A stretch of 64,000 bases of DNA from Methylomonas albis. GTDB lineage: Bacteria > Pseudomonadota > Gammaproteobacteria > Methylococcales > Methylomonadaceae. Positions within the stretch are counted from its first letter, which is position 1; every line of letters begins with the position of its first letter. Shown piece by piece: positions 8,733 through 18,862 of the stretch. The notes beneath the pieces are model-generated. The model did not search any database and had not been told where the DNA came from. It saw nothing but the letters and a program-made list of their open reading frames with translations. Made by a program: the position numbers and the translations under genes. The stretch is from the NCBI RefSeq assembly GCF_014850955.1, contig NZ_JACXSS010000001.1, positions 4,960,001 through 5,024,000 of the forward strand, read 5' to 3'.

Positions 8733-9240
8733 AAAGATTATCGAAAATAGGAACGTTGAGTTGGGGATTATCAATAGCGGTTTTTTCGCCTTTCCCGGTT
8801 CTGACCAAAATCGGCTTGGCGCCAGCTAACTCGGCGGCCTGAATATCGCGCAAGGAGTCGCCAATCGCATAAGTCCGGCTCAAATCGGCTTGCGTGTCGA
8901 CGGCAAAGCGCCGAAACAGACCGTCCAGGGGTTTGCGGCAGTCGCAGATGTCGTTTGGGCCATGAGGGCAAAAATAAATGGCTTCTATGCTCCCGCCCGC
9001 CTTGGATGCTAATTGCAGCATTTTGGCATGTATCGCCTCCAGCATCGCCAAATCGAACAAGCCCCTGGCAATCCCCGACTGATTGCTGATTACCACGACT
9101 TTGTAGCCGCGCCGATTTAACAGCGCGATGGCTTCCAGGCTGCCGGCCAGCGGCAGCCATTCTTCGGGAGATTTGATAAAGTCGTCGGAATCGACATTGA
9201 TAGTGCCGTCCCGATCCAGAATAACGTAACGCTCGGTCAC
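8698..9240 (-). CDS. gmhB: D-glycero-beta-D-manno-heptose 1,7-bisphosphate 7-phosphatase
   Basis: A 180-residue HAD-family phosphatase of the ADP-heptose pathway, which supplies the lipopolysaccharide core. HAD motif I is DRDGTIN at residues 9-15, with both aspartates. Motif II is the S-N-Q-S stretch. The zinc-binding loop CPHGPNDICDC is diagnostic for GmhB. The last HAD motif is GDSLRDI. The ATG overlaps the stop of glyS by four bases, implying translational coupling. Confidence 0.93.
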   Translation of the reverse strand: MTERYVILDRDGTINVDSDDFIKSPEEWLPLAGSLEAIALLNRRGYKVVVISNQSGIARGLFDLAMLEAIHAKMLQLASKAGGSIEAIYFCPHGPNDICDCRKPLDGLFRRFAVDTQADLSRTYAIGDSLRDIQAAELAGAKPILVRTGKGEKTAIDNPQLNVPIFDNLYDAATHIVSTS

Positions 9241-11306
9241 GATTGTAATTTGGATATATCGGCAATTTTTAGGAATTGATTGGACAATTTGGCCAGCAAT
9301 GCCAAACGGCTGTTGCGCAACGCTTCATCGTCGGTGTTGACCATCACGTTATCGAAAAACGCATCGACGCTATCGCGCAATTGGGCTAAACGACTCAACG
9401 CCAGCGGATAATTCTGTTCGGCCAGCAGGGGCAAAATGTCGGTTTCCGATTGCTCGGCTGCCGCCAATAAGTTTTTCTCGGCCGCTTCGACCAGCGTACC
9501 AATGACTTCTGCAGGGGCTTGATCCGATTTTTTCAGAATGTTGATAATCCGTTTGTTTGCTGCCGCCAGACTTTCCGCTTCCGGCAAGGCTCTAAAGCTT
9601 TGCACGGCACGAATACGCAGCATAAAATCCAAAGGGCTAGCCGAACTGACAGCCAGCACCGCTTCGAATTCGTGGCTGGTGTAGCCTTGATCCAGACAAT
9701 AGCCTTTTAAGCGATCGAACAGAAAAGCGATCAGCTTTTGCCGGGTTTCGGCTTTATTAAAGCCGTGGCTGAACTGATCCAGCGCCACATCCAGCAGTTT
9801 GACTACATCCAGCGCAATACCGTTTTCGATCAGCACCCGCAAAATGCCCAGCGTGGCTCGGCGCAAAGCGTAAGGATCTTTGTCACCGGTCGGAATCAAG
9901 CCGGCGCTGAAAATGCCAGCTAGCGTGTCGATTTTCTCCGCCAGCGCCAGTACTTGGCCTATTTGACCGCTTGGTGTCGCACCGCCGGATTGTTTGGGAT
10001 AATAATGTTCTTCCAAGGCCAACGCCACGTCGGCATGTTCACCGTCGGCTGCCGCGTAATAACGGCCCATCGTACCTTGCAGGTTGGCGAATTCGCCGAC
10101 CATATTGGTCATCAAATCGGTTTTGGCCAGCAAAGCGGCACGTCTGGCAAGCTCCACGTCGGCACCCAACTTTTCCGCGATCAAAGCCGCCAAATTAGCG
10201 ACGCGCTCGGTTTTATCGAACAAAGTGCCCAAATCCTTCTGAAAGACGATACTTTTCAAGCTCTCGACCCGTTCGGCCAGCGATTGCTTTCTATCCTGTT
10301 TCCAGAAAAACTCAGCGTCAACCAAGCGTGGCAACACCACGCGCTCATTGCCCTGACGAATTGAGCCGGGGTTGGAGCTTTCGATATTGGCGAAGGTAAT
10401 GAAGTGCGGTAACAGCCGGCCCGCCGCATTCTTCACTGGGAAATATTTCTGGTTTGATTGCATCGTGGTGATCAACACCTCCTGCGGCAACTCCAGAAAA
10501 CGCGCGTCGAAATTACCGACTACCGGTACTGGCCATTCGTTGAGTGCCGCCACTTCCTCCAATAAATCGTCTTCGATATGGGCAATACCACCGACATTGC
10601 TGGCAGCCTGATTCGCGGCATCGCGGATGATGCTCATGCGCTCGTCAAAGTCGACCAGCACCTTGCCGTGCTGTTTCAAGATGTCTAGGTAATCGTGTGG
10701 GCTGCCGATACTCAAATCCAGTGGCGAATGAAAGCGATGACCACGGGTTACCCGACCGGTGGAGCGGCCAAGAATATCGGTAATCAGAATTTCGGAGCCA
10801 AGCAGCAAAACAGCCCAATGCACCGGCCGAGCAAACTCAGCGTCGAAACTGCCCCAGCGCATGCGTTTGGCAATCGGCAGATTGTTCAGACTTTTACGTA
10901 TGATGTCTGGAATCAACTCAGCAGTGGCTTGGCCTTTAACTGCTTGTTTGAATATCAACCACGAACCCTTGTCGGTTTCCAGTTTTTCCAAATCTTCAAA
11001 CGCGGCGCCGCAACTGGCGGCAAAACCCAGCGCAGCCTTACTTGGCGTACCGTCCTGGCCATACGCAGCCTGGACTGCCGGGCCGCGCTTTTCAACAACT
11101 TTATCAGCCTGGAAGGTTTGTAAATCGTCAATCAATACCGCCAAGCGGCGCGGCGTGGCATAGGCGCGGCCTTGGTTGTAGCATAAGCCGGCCTCTTGCA
11201 AGCCGGCCATGATGTTGTCCAGCAAAGCCTGGCTGAGTTTTTTCAAGGACTTTGGCGGCAATTCCTCGCAGCCCAATTCGAACAATAAATGATTGGTCTC
11301 GGTCAT
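9237..11306 (-). CDS. glyS: glycyl-tRNA synthetase beta subunit
   Basis: 689 residues, the length typical of bacterial GlyS, the tRNA-binding subunit of the alpha2beta2 glycyl-tRNA synthetase. The N-terminus LLFELGCEELPPKSL is the family signature, and the HD-like domain is seen around KTDLMTNMVGEF. The C-terminal 150 residues are the helical anticodon-binding part. The stop of glyQ lies one base upstream, so the two subunits are made from one message. Confidence 0.97.
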   Translation of the reverse strand: MTETNHLLFELGCEELPPKSLKKLSQALLDNIMAGLQEAGLCYNQGRAYATPRRLAVLIDDLQTFQADKVVEKRGPAVQAAYGQDGTPSKAALGFAASCGAAFEDLEKLETDKGSWLIFKQAVKGQATAELIPDIIRKSLNNLPIAKRMRWGSFDAEFARPVHWAVLLLGSEILITDILGRSTGRVTRGHRFHSPLDLSIGSPHDYLDILKQHGKVLVDFDERMSIIRDAANQAASNVGGIAHIEDDLLEEVAALNEWPVPVVGNFDARFLELPQEVLITTMQSNQKYFPVKNAAGRLLPHFITFANIESSNPGSIRQGNERVVLPRLVDAEFFWKQDRKQSLAERVESLKSIVFQKDLGTLFDKTERVANLAALIAEKLGADVELARRAALLAKTDLMTNMVGEFANLQGTMGRYYAAADGEHADVALALEEHYYPKQSGGATPSGQIGQVLALAEKIDTLAGIFSAGLIPTGDKDPYALRRATLGILRVLIENGIALDVVKLLDVALDQFSHGFNKAETRQKLIAFLFDRLKGYCLDQGYTSHEFEAVLAVSSASPLDFMLRIRAVQSFRALPEAESLAAANKRIINILKKSDQAPAEVIGTLVEAAEKNLLAAAEQSETDILPLLAEQNYPLALSRLAQLRDSVDAFFDNVMVNTDDEALRNSRLALLAKLSNQFLKIADISKLQS

Positions 11307-11307
11307 G

Positions 11308-12222
11308 TTACGCTCCCTGTCTGGCGAGAATCGGAAAACCTAGTGCTTCCCGACGGTTGTAATAGGCTTCGGCGACCGATTTGGCCATATGGCGTACCCG
11401 TAAGATGTAACGTTGCCGCTCGGTGACCGAGATGGCATGGCGGGCGTCTAGCAGATTAAAGGCGTGCGAGGCTTTTAAGACCATTTCGTAAGCCGGCAGA
11501 GGCAGGTTTTTCTCCAGCAGCATCAGACATTCGCGTTCGTAGGTGTCGAAGCATTGGAATAGAAAGTCGACATTGGCATGATCAAAGTTGAACTCGGACA
11601 TTTCCACTTCGTTTTGATGAAACACGTCGCCATACGTGACCACGCCTTGCGGGCCGCGCGTCCAAACCAAGTCGTAAACACTTTCCACGCCTTGCAGATA
11701 CATCGCTATCCGCTCCAAGCCGTAAGTAATCTCGCCACTTACCGGCCTACATTCCAGACCGCCGACTTGTTGGAAATAGGTAAACTGCGTCACTTCCATA
11801 CCGTTGAGCCAGACTTCCCAGCCCAGGCCCCAGGCGCCCAGAGTCGGCGATTCCCAGTTGTCCTCGACGAAGCGAATGTCATGCTCAAGTAGATCCAGGC
11901 CCATATGCCGCAGTGAACCCAGATACAATTCCTGGATATTATCCGGCGACGGCTTCATGATGACCTGAAATTGATAATAATGCTGCAAGCGGTTGGGGTT
12001 TTCGCCATAACGACCATCGGTGGGGCGGCGCGAGGGCTGCACATAAGCCGAGTTCCAGGGCTCCGGGCCGATGGCGCGCAAAAAAGTGGCGGGATGAAAC
12101 GTACCGGCGCCCACTTCCTGGTCCAAAGGCTGCAATAACACACAACCCTGATTTGACCAGTATTCCTGCAAGGTCAGAATCAGGCCCTGAAAAGTAGAGA
12201 CATCGTTTTTGCTATTCGACAC
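11308..12222 (-). CDS. glyQ: glycyl-tRNA synthetase alpha subunit
   Basis: The catalytic subunit of the tetrameric glycyl-tRNA synthetase. Core motifs include [13 protein letters not shown] at the start, [19 protein letters not shown] and [19 protein letters not shown], all almost invariant in GlyQ. The open frame continues upstream to 12348, but the family begins just before TFQGLI. I therefore chose the GTG at 12222 (about 304 residues); a second GTG at 12234 is the alternative. On this strand GGTACAATAAC at about 12258-12268 could hold a -10 element (TACAAT). First gene of the glyQ-glyS-gmhB-plsC operon. Confidence 0.95.
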   Translation of the reverse strand: MSNSKNDVSTFQGLILTLQEYWSNQGCVLLQPLDQEVGAGTFHPATFLRAIGPEPWNSAYVQPSRRPTDGRYGENPNRLQHYYQFQVIMKPSPDNIQELYLGSLRHMGLDLLEHDIRFVEDNWESPTLGAWGLGWEVWLNGMEVTQFTYFQQVGGLECRPVSGEITYGLERIAMYLQGVESVYDLVWTRGPQGVVTYGDVFHQNEVEMSEFNFDHANVDFLFQCFDTYERECLMLLEKNLPLPAYEMVLKASHAFNLLDARHAISVTERQRYILRVRHMAKSVAEAYYNRREALGFPILARQGA

Positions 12223-12528
12223 GTCGGGAGCCACTTGATAGATAAAAAATACAGTTATTGTACCTGAAAAGCGCGCACCAAACAGGCGACAGAGGGCTTT
12301 AAGGGATCTGCGCTTAAGCCTATTAACGTCGCTCCGCGTATGGAACAAAGCAAAATCAAAGCGCCAGAGTTAGGCCACTGCGGTGTGACTTGCGGAGAGC
12401 CTAGCGCCGGCTACGCAATGACAGGCGTCCAAGATTTGATTGTATCGAATCCTCGAAGCTATAGCCGCTAGAGTATTCACTGACAGGTCTGCAGTAATTC
12501 AATCTGGAATCAAAAAAGGAAGAGTTAA

Positions 12529-12972
12529 GTGGAAATAAGTTTAGCCAGCGAGAGCGACATCCCGGCGCTTTGCCAACTACTGAGCGAACTGTTCGGACAA
12601 GAAGCAGAATTTCAACCGGATTATCAGGCCCAAAGCCGGGGCTTGACACGCATCATAGCCGACCCAACCATCGGCCGTATCTTTGTTGCGCGCAACGAAA
12701 ATCAGATTGTGGGCATGGTTAATCTTTTGTACACAATCTCCACCGCACTGGGCGAGCGGGTAGCCTGGCTGGAAGACATGGTAGTGTTGCCTGGCGGACG
12801 CGGCAAAGGTGTTGGCAGTCTATTGCTGGAGCACGCGGTGGACTTTGCCCGGCAAAATGGTTGCCGCCGACTTACTTTGTTGACCGATGCCGATAATCAA
12901 CTCGCTCAGCGGTTTTATCAGCGGCAAGGATTTGAGCTGTCAGGAATGGTGCCTATGCGCCTGGCTTTGTAA
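12529..12972 (+). CDS. GNAT-family N-acetyltransferase
   Basis: A 147-residue single-domain GNAT protein. Acetyl-CoA motif A is visible as LEDMVVLPGGRGKGVGSLLL, with the R-G-x-G-x-G pyrophosphate loop, followed by the helix of motif B (QRFYQRQGFE). The substrate cannot be told. The start is a GTG at 12529 with an AAAGGAAGAG ribosome binding site. It is divergent from glyQ across about 300 bases that hold no other gene. Confidence 0.85.
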   Translation: MEISLASESDIPALCQLLSELFGQEAEFQPDYQAQSRGLTRIIADPTIGRIFVARNENQIVGMVNLLYTISTALGERVAWLEDMVVLPGGRGKGVGSLLLEHAVDFARQNGCRRLTLLTDADNQLAQRFYQRQGFELSGMVPMRLAL

Positions 12973-13174
12973 ATATCGACACCGGATTGCGCGACGGTAA
13001 GCCAAGCACTGGCTATCGGTGGCCAGCGCACTAAAACTCGCCAAACTGGCGGGTGACTTTCTAATCGTGAGCAACTCTTGTGTCCGGCAAAACGCGAGCG
13101 GCACTGCATTAATGCAGAGACTTTGTGATAATAGATCAGGTTTAACTCTATCACTCTGGTCATTTGCCGCTCTC

Positions 13175-13519
13175 ATGCAACGAATCTATTACTATTACGC
13201 GGCCTTGATCGGCTTTTTCGGCTTGTTTCTGTTAATGATGGCTTGGCACACACTACTGTCGCCATCAAGCAAGTTGCCAACGGCATTGTTGTTGTTAATC
13301 TCAGTCGGACCGCTATTGCTGCCGTTTAAAGGCTTATTAAACCGCAACCTGAAAAGCTGTACCTGGATGTGTTATTTGAGCCTACCGTATTTCGCGCATG
13401 GCGCCGCCGAAGCCTATGTCAATCAAGTAGAACGACCGTATGCGCTACTGGAAGTGCTGTTCAGCCTGCTACTATGCTTCGGTGCTGGCTTGTATGTCTA
13501 TAAAGCGGAAAAAGCCTGA
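13175..13519 (+). CDS. DUF2069 membrane protein
   Basis: About 114 residues with four hydrophobic helices (YYYYAALIGFFGLFLLMMAW; LPTALLLLISVGPLLLPF; MCYLSLPYFAHGAAEAY; LLEVLFSLLLCFGAGLYVY). This size and pattern match DUF2069, an inner-membrane family of unknown function that usually lies directly upstream of hda, as here. Earlier in-frame starts exist at 13019 and 13112, but they would add a non-hydrophobic extension unlike the family. The hda start follows 12 bases after the stop. Confidence 0.8.
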   Translation: MQRIYYYYAALIGFFGLFLLMMAWHTLLSPSSKLPTALLLLISVGPLLLPFKGLLNRNLKSCTWMCYLSLPYFAHGAAEAYVNQVERPYALLEVLFSLLLCFGAGLYVYKAEKA

Positions 13520-13530
13520 GTACTAGCGCG

Positions 13531-14223
13531 ATGCAAGTCCCATTGCAATTCGAGTTTCAGAGCGATCAGACCTTTGCCAGTTTTTTCCCCGGCGATAACG
13601 CCGAAATCGTCGCTCAGTTGCAGGCTTTGGCTTCAAACGGCGAAGAACAACAGATTTTTGTCTGGGGCGATGCCGGTAGCGGTAAGAGTCATTTGCTCCA
13701 GGCGTGTTGTCAGCAGGCCAAACAGGCAGGTAAAGATCCGTTCTATCTGGCTTTTGACGCCAAGAATCTACCACCCCCGACCTTACTGGAAGGCCTGGAA
13801 GACTTGGAACTGGTTTGCTTCGACGATATGCAATTGCTTGCCGGCCATGACGATTGGGAGCATGCGCTGTTTGCTTTTTACAATGCTCATCGACAGAACA
13901 ATTATAAATTGCTGCTGTCTGCCGATTGCCCGCCGAAGTTTTTAGGCTTTGATTTACCGGACCTGAAAACCCGGATGGCTTGGGGGTTGACCTTAAAAAT
14001 TCAGCCCTTGCGAGACGATCAGTTGATTGAAGCGCTGACCTACAAAGCCCATTTTCTGGGATTCGATATTCCGCCGGCGGTAGGACGATTTTTGTTGAAT
14101 CATTATGTTCACGATTTAACCGCCCTATGGCTGCTCCTGGAAAAAATCGACCGCGCGACCTTGGCCGCACAACGCAAATTAACCATTCCATTTTTAAAGC
14201 AGATTCTGGCTGACGAAATATGA
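13531..14223 (+). CDS. hda: DnaA regulatory inactivator Hda
   Basis: A 230-residue DnaA-like AAA+ protein. With the DNA-loaded beta clamp, Hda promotes hydrolysis of DnaA-bound ATP and so prevents re-initiation of replication. A clamp-binding motif is at residues 2-7 (QVPLQF), Walker A is WGDAGSGKSH near residue 50, Walker B is VCFDDMQ, and the arginine-finger region follows (LKTRMAWG). The DNA-binding domain IV of DnaA is absent, as expected for Hda. Its stop overlaps the next gene's ATG (ATGA). Confidence 0.93.
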   Translation: MQVPLQFEFQSDQTFASFFPGDNAEIVAQLQALASNGEEQQIFVWGDAGSGKSHLLQACCQQAKQAGKDPFYLAFDAKNLPPPTLLEGLEDLELVCFDDMQLLAGHDDWEHALFAFYNAHRQNNYKLLLSADCPPKFLGFDLPDLKTRMAWGLTLKIQPLRDDQLIEALTYKAHFLGFDIPPAVGRFLLNHYVHDLTALWLLLEKIDRATLAAQRKLTIPFLKQILADEI

Positions 14224-15158
14224 ACAACAAGGTGTTGATCGCTGGCGCCGGCGCGATTGGCGGCTTTTACGGCGGATTGTTAGCCAAGGCCGGCGCCGAC
14301 GTCTCGGTGGTGTGCCGCTCCGATTATGACATCGTCAAACAGCAGGGCTATCGAATCGAAAGCGCTACCTTGGGTAGCTGGCAATTCATGCCTAGCCAGG
14401 TATTGCGCAATGCCGCCGACTACGAAGGTCAAGCCGATTACCTGATTTTATGTAGCAAAGTGACCGCTGACATCGATCGGGTTGCACTAATTCGCGATGC
14501 GGTAGCTCCACACACGGCGATTGCGCTGATCCAAAACGGTGTCGAAATCGAACATGAGCTGCAACAAGCTTTTCCGGACAACCTATTAATCAGTGGCTTG
14601 GCGTTTATCTGCTGTAACCGAATTGCTCCGGGAAAGATCAGCCACCTGGCCTACGGCAAGCTAATCCTGGGCAATCTGTCGAACAGTCATGAACTCAACA
14701 CGCCGCATTTGCGCGATTTGTTCCTGCGAGCCGGCATCGAATGCGTCATTAGTGAAGATATTATCGCCAGCCGCTGGCAAAAATGCGTCTGGAACGCGCC
14801 GTTCAACCCACTCTCGGTGCTGTCCGGTGGCCTGGCAACTCAGGCGATATTGCAGAATCAGGAAAACTTTGTTCGCCGAGTGATGCAGGAAGTCTGTAAT
14901 ATTGCCGAAGCTTGCAGCCACCCCTTGCCGACTGATATTGTCGAAAGTCATATTACCCTGACGCGCGAAATGCCGCCTTACAAAACCAGCATGCTGCTGG
15001 ATTTTGAACGCGGCCATACGATGGAAACCGAAGCCATTCTCGGTAACGCGGTGCGCGCCGCACAACGGCAAGGAGTAGACTGCCCCTGCCTGCAATCGCT
15101 TTACGTGTTGATGCAACTCAGGGAGTTGCAAATCCGCTCCAGCGGTCCGCTTAAATAA
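14220..15158 (+). CDS. 2-dehydropantoate 2-reductase family protein
   Basis: A 312-residue protein with an N-terminal Rossmann fold (GAGAIGGFYGG, residues 8-18). The family motif around the substrate-binding Lys (SRWQKCVWNAPFNPLS) and the late helix with MLLDFERGHTMETEAILG follow. Ketopantoate reductase (PanE) reduces ketopantoate to pantoate with NADPH in coenzyme A synthesis. Many organisms have extra paralogues, so the exact substrate is not certain. Translationally coupled to hda by an ATGA overlap. Confidence 0.88.
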   Translation: MNNKVLIAGAGAIGGFYGGLLAKAGADVSVVCRSDYDIVKQQGYRIESATLGSWQFMPSQVLRNAADYEGQADYLILCSKVTADIDRVALIRDAVAPHTAIALIQNGVEIEHELQQAFPDNLLISGLAFICCNRIAPGKISHLAYGKLILGNLSNSHELNTPHLRDLFLRAGIECVISEDIIASRWQKCVWNAPFNPLSVLSGGLATQAILQNQENFVRRVMQEVCNIAEACSHPLPTDIVESHITLTREMPPYKTSMLLDFERGHTMETEAILGNAVRAAQRQGVDCPCLQSLYVLMQLRELQIRSSGPLK

Positions 15159-15378
15159 ATCACGCAATTGACATTCTGCTTTTTCTTATTTTTCGGTTAG
15201 AATGTGAAGATTTTCATTGACCTTGTCTTTGAAGAAGCCGTGTGAATTTCGCCTCAGACCCTTGCAAAGCGAAGACCGGCCGCATATTTCGCTAGGCTAG
15301 CAGCTATGTGATCCACAACTAACCGTGGCAATGGTGCTGGGGTTTAAAAGTTTTTATGTCCATTTTTAGAGTATAACC

Positions 15379-17484
15379 ATGACTGATCTATCGCTTTACA
15401 GAAACATCGGCATCTTCGCTCACGTCGATGCGGGTAAAACCACTACCACCGAGCGGATTTTGAAGCTGACCGGAAAAATCCACAAAATCGGCGAAGTGCA
15501 CGATGGCGCGGCGACTACAGACTTCATGGTGCAGGAGCAAGAACGCGGCATCACCATTCAATCGGCTGCCACCACCTGTTTTTGGCCGGGTAGCACTAGC
15601 CAATTCCAACCACACCGTTTCAATATCATCGACACCCCTGGGCACGTTGACTTTACTATCGAAGTTTATCGTTCCTTGAAAGTGTTGGACGGCGGCGTCG
15701 GTGTATTCTGCGGTTCCGGCGGTGTTGAGCCACAATCTGAAACCAACTGGCGTTATGCGAACGACTCCAAAGTCTCTCGCGTCATCTACGTCAACAAACT
15801 GGACAGAATGGGTGCCGACTTCTACCGCGTCGTTAAACAGGTCGAACAAGTATTGGGCGCAAAACCGGTCGTCATGACCCTGCCTATCGGCGAAGAAGAA
15901 AACTTTGTCGGCGTAGTCGATTTGCTGACTCGTAAAGCGTGGGTGTGGGATAACTCCGGCGACCCATTGAAATACGAAATTAAAGACGTCCCTGCTGATA
16001 TGGCAGAGCAAGTGGAAGAATGGCGCGCGAAATTGATCGACCAAGTGGCTGATCAAGACGACGACATCATGGAAAAATATCTGGAAGGTGAAGAGCCTAC
16101 CGTTGAAGAAATCAAACACTGCATCCGTAAAGGCACCATCGCGATGGATTTCTTCCCGACTTTTTGCGGTTCGTCTTTCAAAAACAAAGGTGTGCAATTG
16201 GTACTGGACGGCGTTATCGAATATTTGCCGAACCCAACCGAAGTCAAACCACAACCCGAGACCGACCTAGAAGGCGTTCCAACCGGCGAATACGCGATTG
16301 TCGATGCCGACCGCCCCTTGCGCGCCCTGGTATTCAAAATCATGGACGACCGTTTCGGCGCCTTGAACTTTGTCCGCATCTACTCCGGCCGCATCAAAAA
16401 AGGCGATACGCTATTAAACACCTTTACCGGCAAATCCGAGCGTATCGGCCGTATGGTGGAAATGCACGCCGATGACCGCAACGAGATCGAAACCGCACAA
16501 GCAGGCGACATCGTGGCCTTAATCGGTTTGAAAAACGTGCAAACCGGCCATACCTTATGTGATCCTGACAAGCCGGCCACACTGGAACCTATGGTATTCC
16601 CGGATCCCGTCATCTCGATTGCGATTTCGCCGAAAGACAAAGGCAGCAACGAGAAAATGGGTATCGCGATCGGCAAGATGGTGCAAGAAGACCCGTCATT
16701 CCGCGTCGAAACCGACCAAGAGTCAGGCGAAACCATCATCAAAGGGATGGGCGAGCTGCATCTGGACATCAAAGTCGACATTTTGCGCCGTACCCACGGT
16801 GTAGACGTCAACGTAGGAAAACCACAGGTGGCCTACCGCGAAACCATTACCCAACGCACCGAAGACAGCTACACCCACAAAAAACAATCGGGTGGTTCAG
16901 GTCAATACGCGAAAATCGATTACATCATCGAACCAGGTGAGCCAGGTAGCGGCTTCATATTCGAATCACAAGTGACCGGCGGTAACGTACCTCGCGAATA
17001 CTGGCCTGCTGTTGAAAAAGGCTTTAAAGCCAGTATCGACAAAGGTGTTCTGGCAGGCTTCCCTTGCTTGGACTTCAAGGTCATTCTTACCGATGGTGGT
17101 TTCCACGCGGTTGACTCCTCATCCATCGCTTTCGAAATTGCTGCCCGCGCCGCGTATCGCCAATCAATCCCGAAAGCGGCTCCGCAGTTGCTGGAACCCA
17201 TCATGAAAGTTGACGTATTCACGCCGGATGCGCATGTCGGCGACGTAATCGGTGACTTGAATCGCCGCCGCGGCATGATCAAATCGCAAGATGCAGGCAT
17301 TACCGGTGTGCGTATCAAAGCCGACGTACCGCTGAGCGACATGTTCGGTTACATCGGCGATTTGCGCACCATGACTTCCGGTCGCGGTCAGTTCTCTATG
17401 GAGTTCTCGCATTACATCGCTTGCCCACGCAATGTCGCGGAAGAAGTGATCAAGGAAGTTAAAGAACGTAACAAAGATAAATAA
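15379..17484 (+). CDS. fusA: elongation factor G (stand-alone copy)
   Basis: A 701-residue translational GTPase with all five EF-G domains. G1 is AHVDAGKTT (residues 13-21), G2 lies in ERGITI, G3 is DTPGH and G4 is NKLD. Domain IV and the C-terminal half ([31 protein letters not shown]) are intact, so it should catalyse translocation or ribosome recycling. It is not next to rpsL, rpsG or tuf, and the G domain has a short insertion (STSQFQPH) after TTCFWPG, as in secondary EF-G copies. A hairpin terminator follows 58 bases after the stop. The 220 bases upstream hold no gene. Confidence 0.93.
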   Translation: MTDLSLYRNIGIFAHVDAGKTTTTERILKLTGKIHKIGEVHDGAATTDFMVQEQERGITIQSAATTCFWPGSTSQFQPHRFNIIDTPGHVDFTIEVYRSLKVLDGGVGVFCGSGGVEPQSETNWRYANDSKVSRVIYVNKLDRMGADFYRVVKQVEQVLGAKPVVMTLPIGEEENFVGVVDLLTRKAWVWDNSGDPLKYEIKDVPADMAEQVEEWRAKLIDQVADQDDDIMEKYLEGEEPTVEEIKHCIRKGTIAMDFFPTFCGSSFKNKGVQLVLDGVIEYLPNPTEVKPQPETDLEGVPTGEYAIVDADRPLRALVFKIMDDRFGALNFVRIYSGRIKKGDTLLNTFTGKSERIGRMVEMHADDRNEIETAQAGDIVALIGLKNVQTGHTLCDPDKPATLEPMVFPDPVISIAISPKDKGSNEKMGIAIGKMVQEDPSFRVETDQESGETIIKGMGELHLDIKVDILRRTHGVDVNVGKPQVAYRETITQRTEDSYTHKKQSGGSGQYAKIDYIIEPGEPGSGFIFESQVTGGNVPREYWPAVEKGFKASIDKGVLAGFPCLDFKVILTDGGFHAVDSSSIAFEIAARAAYRQSIPKAAPQLLEPIMKVDVFTPDAHVGDVIGDLNRRRGMIKSQDAGITGVRIKADVPLSDMFGYIGDLRTMTSGRGQFSMEFSHYIACPRNVAEEVIKEVKERNKDK

Positions 17485-17542
17485 GCCGATTGTGATGGCC
17501 GAACACAGTTCCGCCATCACTTTGCTTATATTGCCGATCAGC

Positions 17543-17575
17543 CACCTGCCGCTAAACGCGGCAGGTGCATTTTTA
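17543..17575 (+). terminator. intrinsic terminator of the EF-G gene
   Basis: A perfect 10-bp stem (CACCTGCCGC / GCGGCAGGTG) with a 5-base loop, followed by CATTTTT. Confidence 0.8.
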
Positions 17576-17635
17576 ACCATAAAGTTTCCGCAATGCACGG
17601 AAACTTGTTCATTTACCTAACCTTGGAAGAACAAT

Positions 17636-17959
17636 ATGGCTTTTGTAATCACCGAAAACTGCATCAAATGCAAATTTACCGACTGTGTTGACGTATGCCC
17701 CGTCGATTGCTTTCATGAGGGTCCAAATTTTCTGGTTATAGACCCCGATGAATGTATCGATTGCACACTGTGCGAACCGGAATGCCCGGCCAACGCCATC
17801 CATGCGGAAGACGAATTGCCTGAAGGTCAAGAACACTTCGCTGCGCTGAACGCGGAATTGGCCAAAAAATGGCCTATCATCACTGAAGTCAAAGACTCTC
17901 TGCCGGATGCCGACGAATGGAACGGCAAAGCCGGAAAATTCGCGTTGCTGGAAAAGTAA
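17636..17959 (+). CDS. fdxA: 7Fe ferredoxin FdxA
   Basis: A 107-residue ferredoxin with an N-terminal [3Fe-4S]/[4Fe-4S] domain: [17 protein letters not shown] and [12 protein letters not shown] contain the cysteines of the two clusters, with the middle ligand of the first cluster replaced as in 7Fe proteins. The acidic C-terminal extension with W-P-I-I-T near residue 75 is characteristic of the FdxA (Azotobacter ferredoxin I) type. It is a low-potential cytoplasmic electron carrier whose partner is not evident here. A GGAAGAA ribosome binding site precedes the ATG. A hairpin follows the stop. Confidence 0.95.
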   Translation: MAFVITENCIKCKFTDCVDVCPVDCFHEGPNFLVIDPDECIDCTLCEPECPANAIHAEDELPEGQEHFAALNAELAKKWPIITEVKDSLPDADEWNGKAGKFALLEK

Positions 17960-17984
17960 GAACCGTCGTTATCTCATGTAGCAC

Positions 17985-18022
17985 TGAACCAACACCCTCC
18001 CAACCGGAAAGGTGTTGGTTCA
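17985..18022. terminator. hairpin between convergent fdxA and the RRM-DUF3240 gene
   Basis: A 12-bp stem (TGAACCAACACC / GGTGTTGGTTCA) with a 14-base loop lies between two convergent stops and could serve both. Confidence 0.65.
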
Positions 18023-18050
18023 ACTCCTCGTTAAAGCAGCCGCATATTAG

Positions 18051-18764
18051 CTAGATTTCACCCTTATCCACCACCGGCATAATCCAGTAATGAATACCTG
18101 AACCGGCAAATTCGGATTTCAATTTTTCCAGCAAAGCGGAAATTGCCATTTTCTCGGCATAAATTTGAAAGCGCGCGGTTTGCTGTTCCGCGTCATCCGC
18201 TTCGGTGAGAAATTTAGTGATCTGGTGTTCGCCAGTATCGCTATTAAGCAGCTCTTCCTCAAAACTGCTTAGGCATTCCATCATCGGACCCTCCATGAGA
18301 GGCGGCACGATAAATGAAATGGAGAATTGTTGATGGTGAACGGTTTTGAAAAAATCGTCTTCGCTATTGAAACGATCAGAAGCATTTTTGATCACTTGCA
18401 GATATTTGCCGCGCCTACGATCGCCCTTGCGTTTTTCCATTATATCGGTCGACGCAGTAGGCTGATTCTGGCGGGGATCGTTATACCAACTGCGATGGTA
18501 ATAAGGCCTAACAACCACCATTCTGCCGTTAAATCGTCGATTTTTTAGACCCTTAATGACTCTTTGCACCGAAAGTTCGGAATCCAGCGTTACCACGCCG
18601 TGATATTCGATAGTGCCTATGCGGGAATCCTGTAAGGCCAGAATCTCCACATCGACTATGCGACCCGACTTTCTAAACAAGCCACTTTTTAACGCAGGAG
18701 CCACAAATTCGGAAATTTCAGTATGCCTGGTATTAGCAGGAATTCGTCGTAAAAAAATATTCAT
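18051..18764 (-). CDS. RRM-like RNA-binding domain fused to a DUF3240 (PII-like) domain
   Basis: A 237-residue protein. Residues 1-95 look like an RNA recognition motif: MNIFLRRIPANTRHTEISEF starts beta1-alpha1, GVVTLDSELSVQRVIKGL lies where RNP1 and helix 2 occur, and NGRMVVVRPYYHR ends the fold. Residues 96-135 are a basic linker (MEKRKGDRRRGKYLQ). The C-terminal 95 residues (FSISFIVPPLMEGPMMECL to the end) closely parallel the separate DUF3240 protein encoded 98 bases upstream; both end in a long AGSGxHYWxxPxxxxGxI motif. DUF3240 is a PII-like ferredoxin-fold family often found beside heavy-metal RND pumps. The fusion suggests metal or metabolite sensing joined to RNA binding, but this is inference. 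Possibly co-transcribed with the efflux operon. Confidence 0.75.
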   Translation of the reverse strand: MNIFLRRIPANTRHTEISEFVAPALKSGLFRKSGRIVDVEILALQDSRIGTIEYHGVVTLDSELSVQRVIKGLKNRRFNGRMVVVRPYYHRSWYNDPRQNQPTASTDIMEKRKGDRRRGKYLQVIKNASDRFNSEDDFFKTVHHQQFSISFIVPPLMEGPMMECLSSFEEELLNSDTGEHQITKFLTEADDAEQQTARFQIYAEKMAISALLEKLKSEFAGSGIHYWIMPVVDKGEI

Positions 18765-18862
18765 AGGGCTATGTATGGCACAGAAAATAGCTCATTCAAA
18801 AATGTTTAACCGCTGTTTGCCTGAACTGTAGCATCCCCTGTGCATTTCTGCATGCTTTATGC

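Noticed and set aside
12401..12649. 82-residue frame on the minus strand before the GNAT gene
   Set aside because: It overlaps the GNAT gene, has no ribosome binding site and matches no family.
15168..15203. TTGACA and TAGAAT before the EF-G gene as a promoter
   Set aside because: The spacer would be 24 bases, too long for a sigma-70 promoter.
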